Below are positions 63,863-64,000 of a stretch of DNA of 64,000 bases, one piece after another (the first letter of the stretch is position 1; each line of letters opens with the position of its first letter). The position numbers and the translations under genes are program-made. The notes under the pieces are model-generated. The model saw only the letters and a list, made by a program, of their open reading frames with translations, was not told the origin of the DNA and searched no databases. Source of the DNA: Streptomyces griseoluteus (GTDB lineage: Bacteria > Actinomycetota > Actinomycetes > Streptomycetales > Streptomycetaceae); contig JOBE01000004.1 of NCBI GenBank assembly GCA_000717735.1, positions 124,001 through 188,000 of the forward strand. The letters are read 5' to 3'.

Positions 63863-64000
63863 TCAGGCCGTGGGCGGGGTGTCCCCCACGAGCCACATGG
63901 AGAAGAACTGCGCGCCGCCTCCGTAGGCGTGCCCGAGGGCCCGGCGTGCGCCCTCGACCTGGTGCTCGCCCGCCTCGCCGCGTACCTGGAGGGCGGCCTC
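63863..64000 (-). CDS. Thiolase-like lipid-transfer protein, C-terminal end
   Basis: Only the last 45 codons are in the window. They read EAALQVRGEAGEHQVEGARR, then ALGHAYGGGAQFFSMWLVGD, the end of the SCP-x-type thiolase/lipid-transfer family (the GHAYGGGAQF motif contains the glycine-rich C-terminal loop with the active-site His). The catalytic Cys lies outside the window. Confidence 0.85.
   Translation of the reverse strand, partial: EAALQVRGEAGEHQVEGARRALGHAYGGGAQFFSMWLVGDTPPTA

Overview
The window is high-GC DNA with strongly G/C-biased third codon positions. It carries a complete geosmin (germacradienol) synthase gene, an NsdA-type differentiation regulator, a SpoIIE-like phosphatase, Tat- and Sec-exported proteins and many GTG/TTG starts. 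It is almost certainly a Streptomyces chromosome.

Layout. 1-15.8 kb: small metabolic and regulatory modules, usually regulator plus partner. These are an MFS exporter with a divergent HxlR-peroxiredoxin fusion regulator, a VWA-domain membrane pair, an MFS exporter with a divergent MerR regulator and a clear operator, a decayed flavoprotein next to a MarR regulator, a molybdenum hydroxylase pair (IorA/IorB-like), an OsmC protein, a carboxylesterase and another MFS exporter. 15.85-17.29 kb: an IS701-like insertion sequence with a frameshifted transposase, sitting in the CTAG end of a dispersed intergenic repeat. 17.3-28.3 kb: a leucine-rich-repeat-variant protein, a 1412-residue secreted polymorphic toxin (ALF repeats, Ala-rich coils, HINT domain, unclassified 179-residue C-terminus), a divergent secreted protease homologue that has lost two catalytic residues and is fused to a beta-propeller, and a regulator / ImmA-like peptidase / membrane protein trio. 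28.4-31.2 kb: a graveyard with a methyltransferase fragment, IS110 and IS481 remnants, two small genes and a further repeat copy. 31.3-35.8 kb: a LysR regulator, small conserved genes and a GNAT-AAA+ fusion.

35.7-48.9 kb is the best-resolved pathway: a nine-gene, one-direction fructan (levan/inulin/sucrose-type) utilisation operon. Order of transcription: LacI regulator, family-5 lipoprotein, two permeases, two ATPases, intracellular GH32, large Tat-exported multidomain GH32, PfkB fructokinase. A TTGACA-18-TAACTT promoter followed by two tandem TAACGCGCGTTA-type operators lies ahead of lacI, so the operon should be autoregulated. 48.9-64 kb returns to core-like Streptomyces genes: a frameshifted YdeI-like gene, a GNAT, an F420 reductase-like protein, a SpoIIE phosphatase with PAS domain, nsdA, a kinase-like protein, a cell-wall amidase, geosmin synthase, an S4 RNA-binding protein and the C-terminal end of a thiolase-like protein.

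The most unusual features are a family of CTAG-bounded repeats of which three copies abut TAG stop codons (one inside the fructan operon), the toxin with an unassigned C-terminal domain, the protease-dead propeller protein encoded divergently from it, and two regulatory or enzymatic fusions (HxlR-peroxiredoxin, GNAT-AAA+). All identifications are from reading the sequence; no database search was run.
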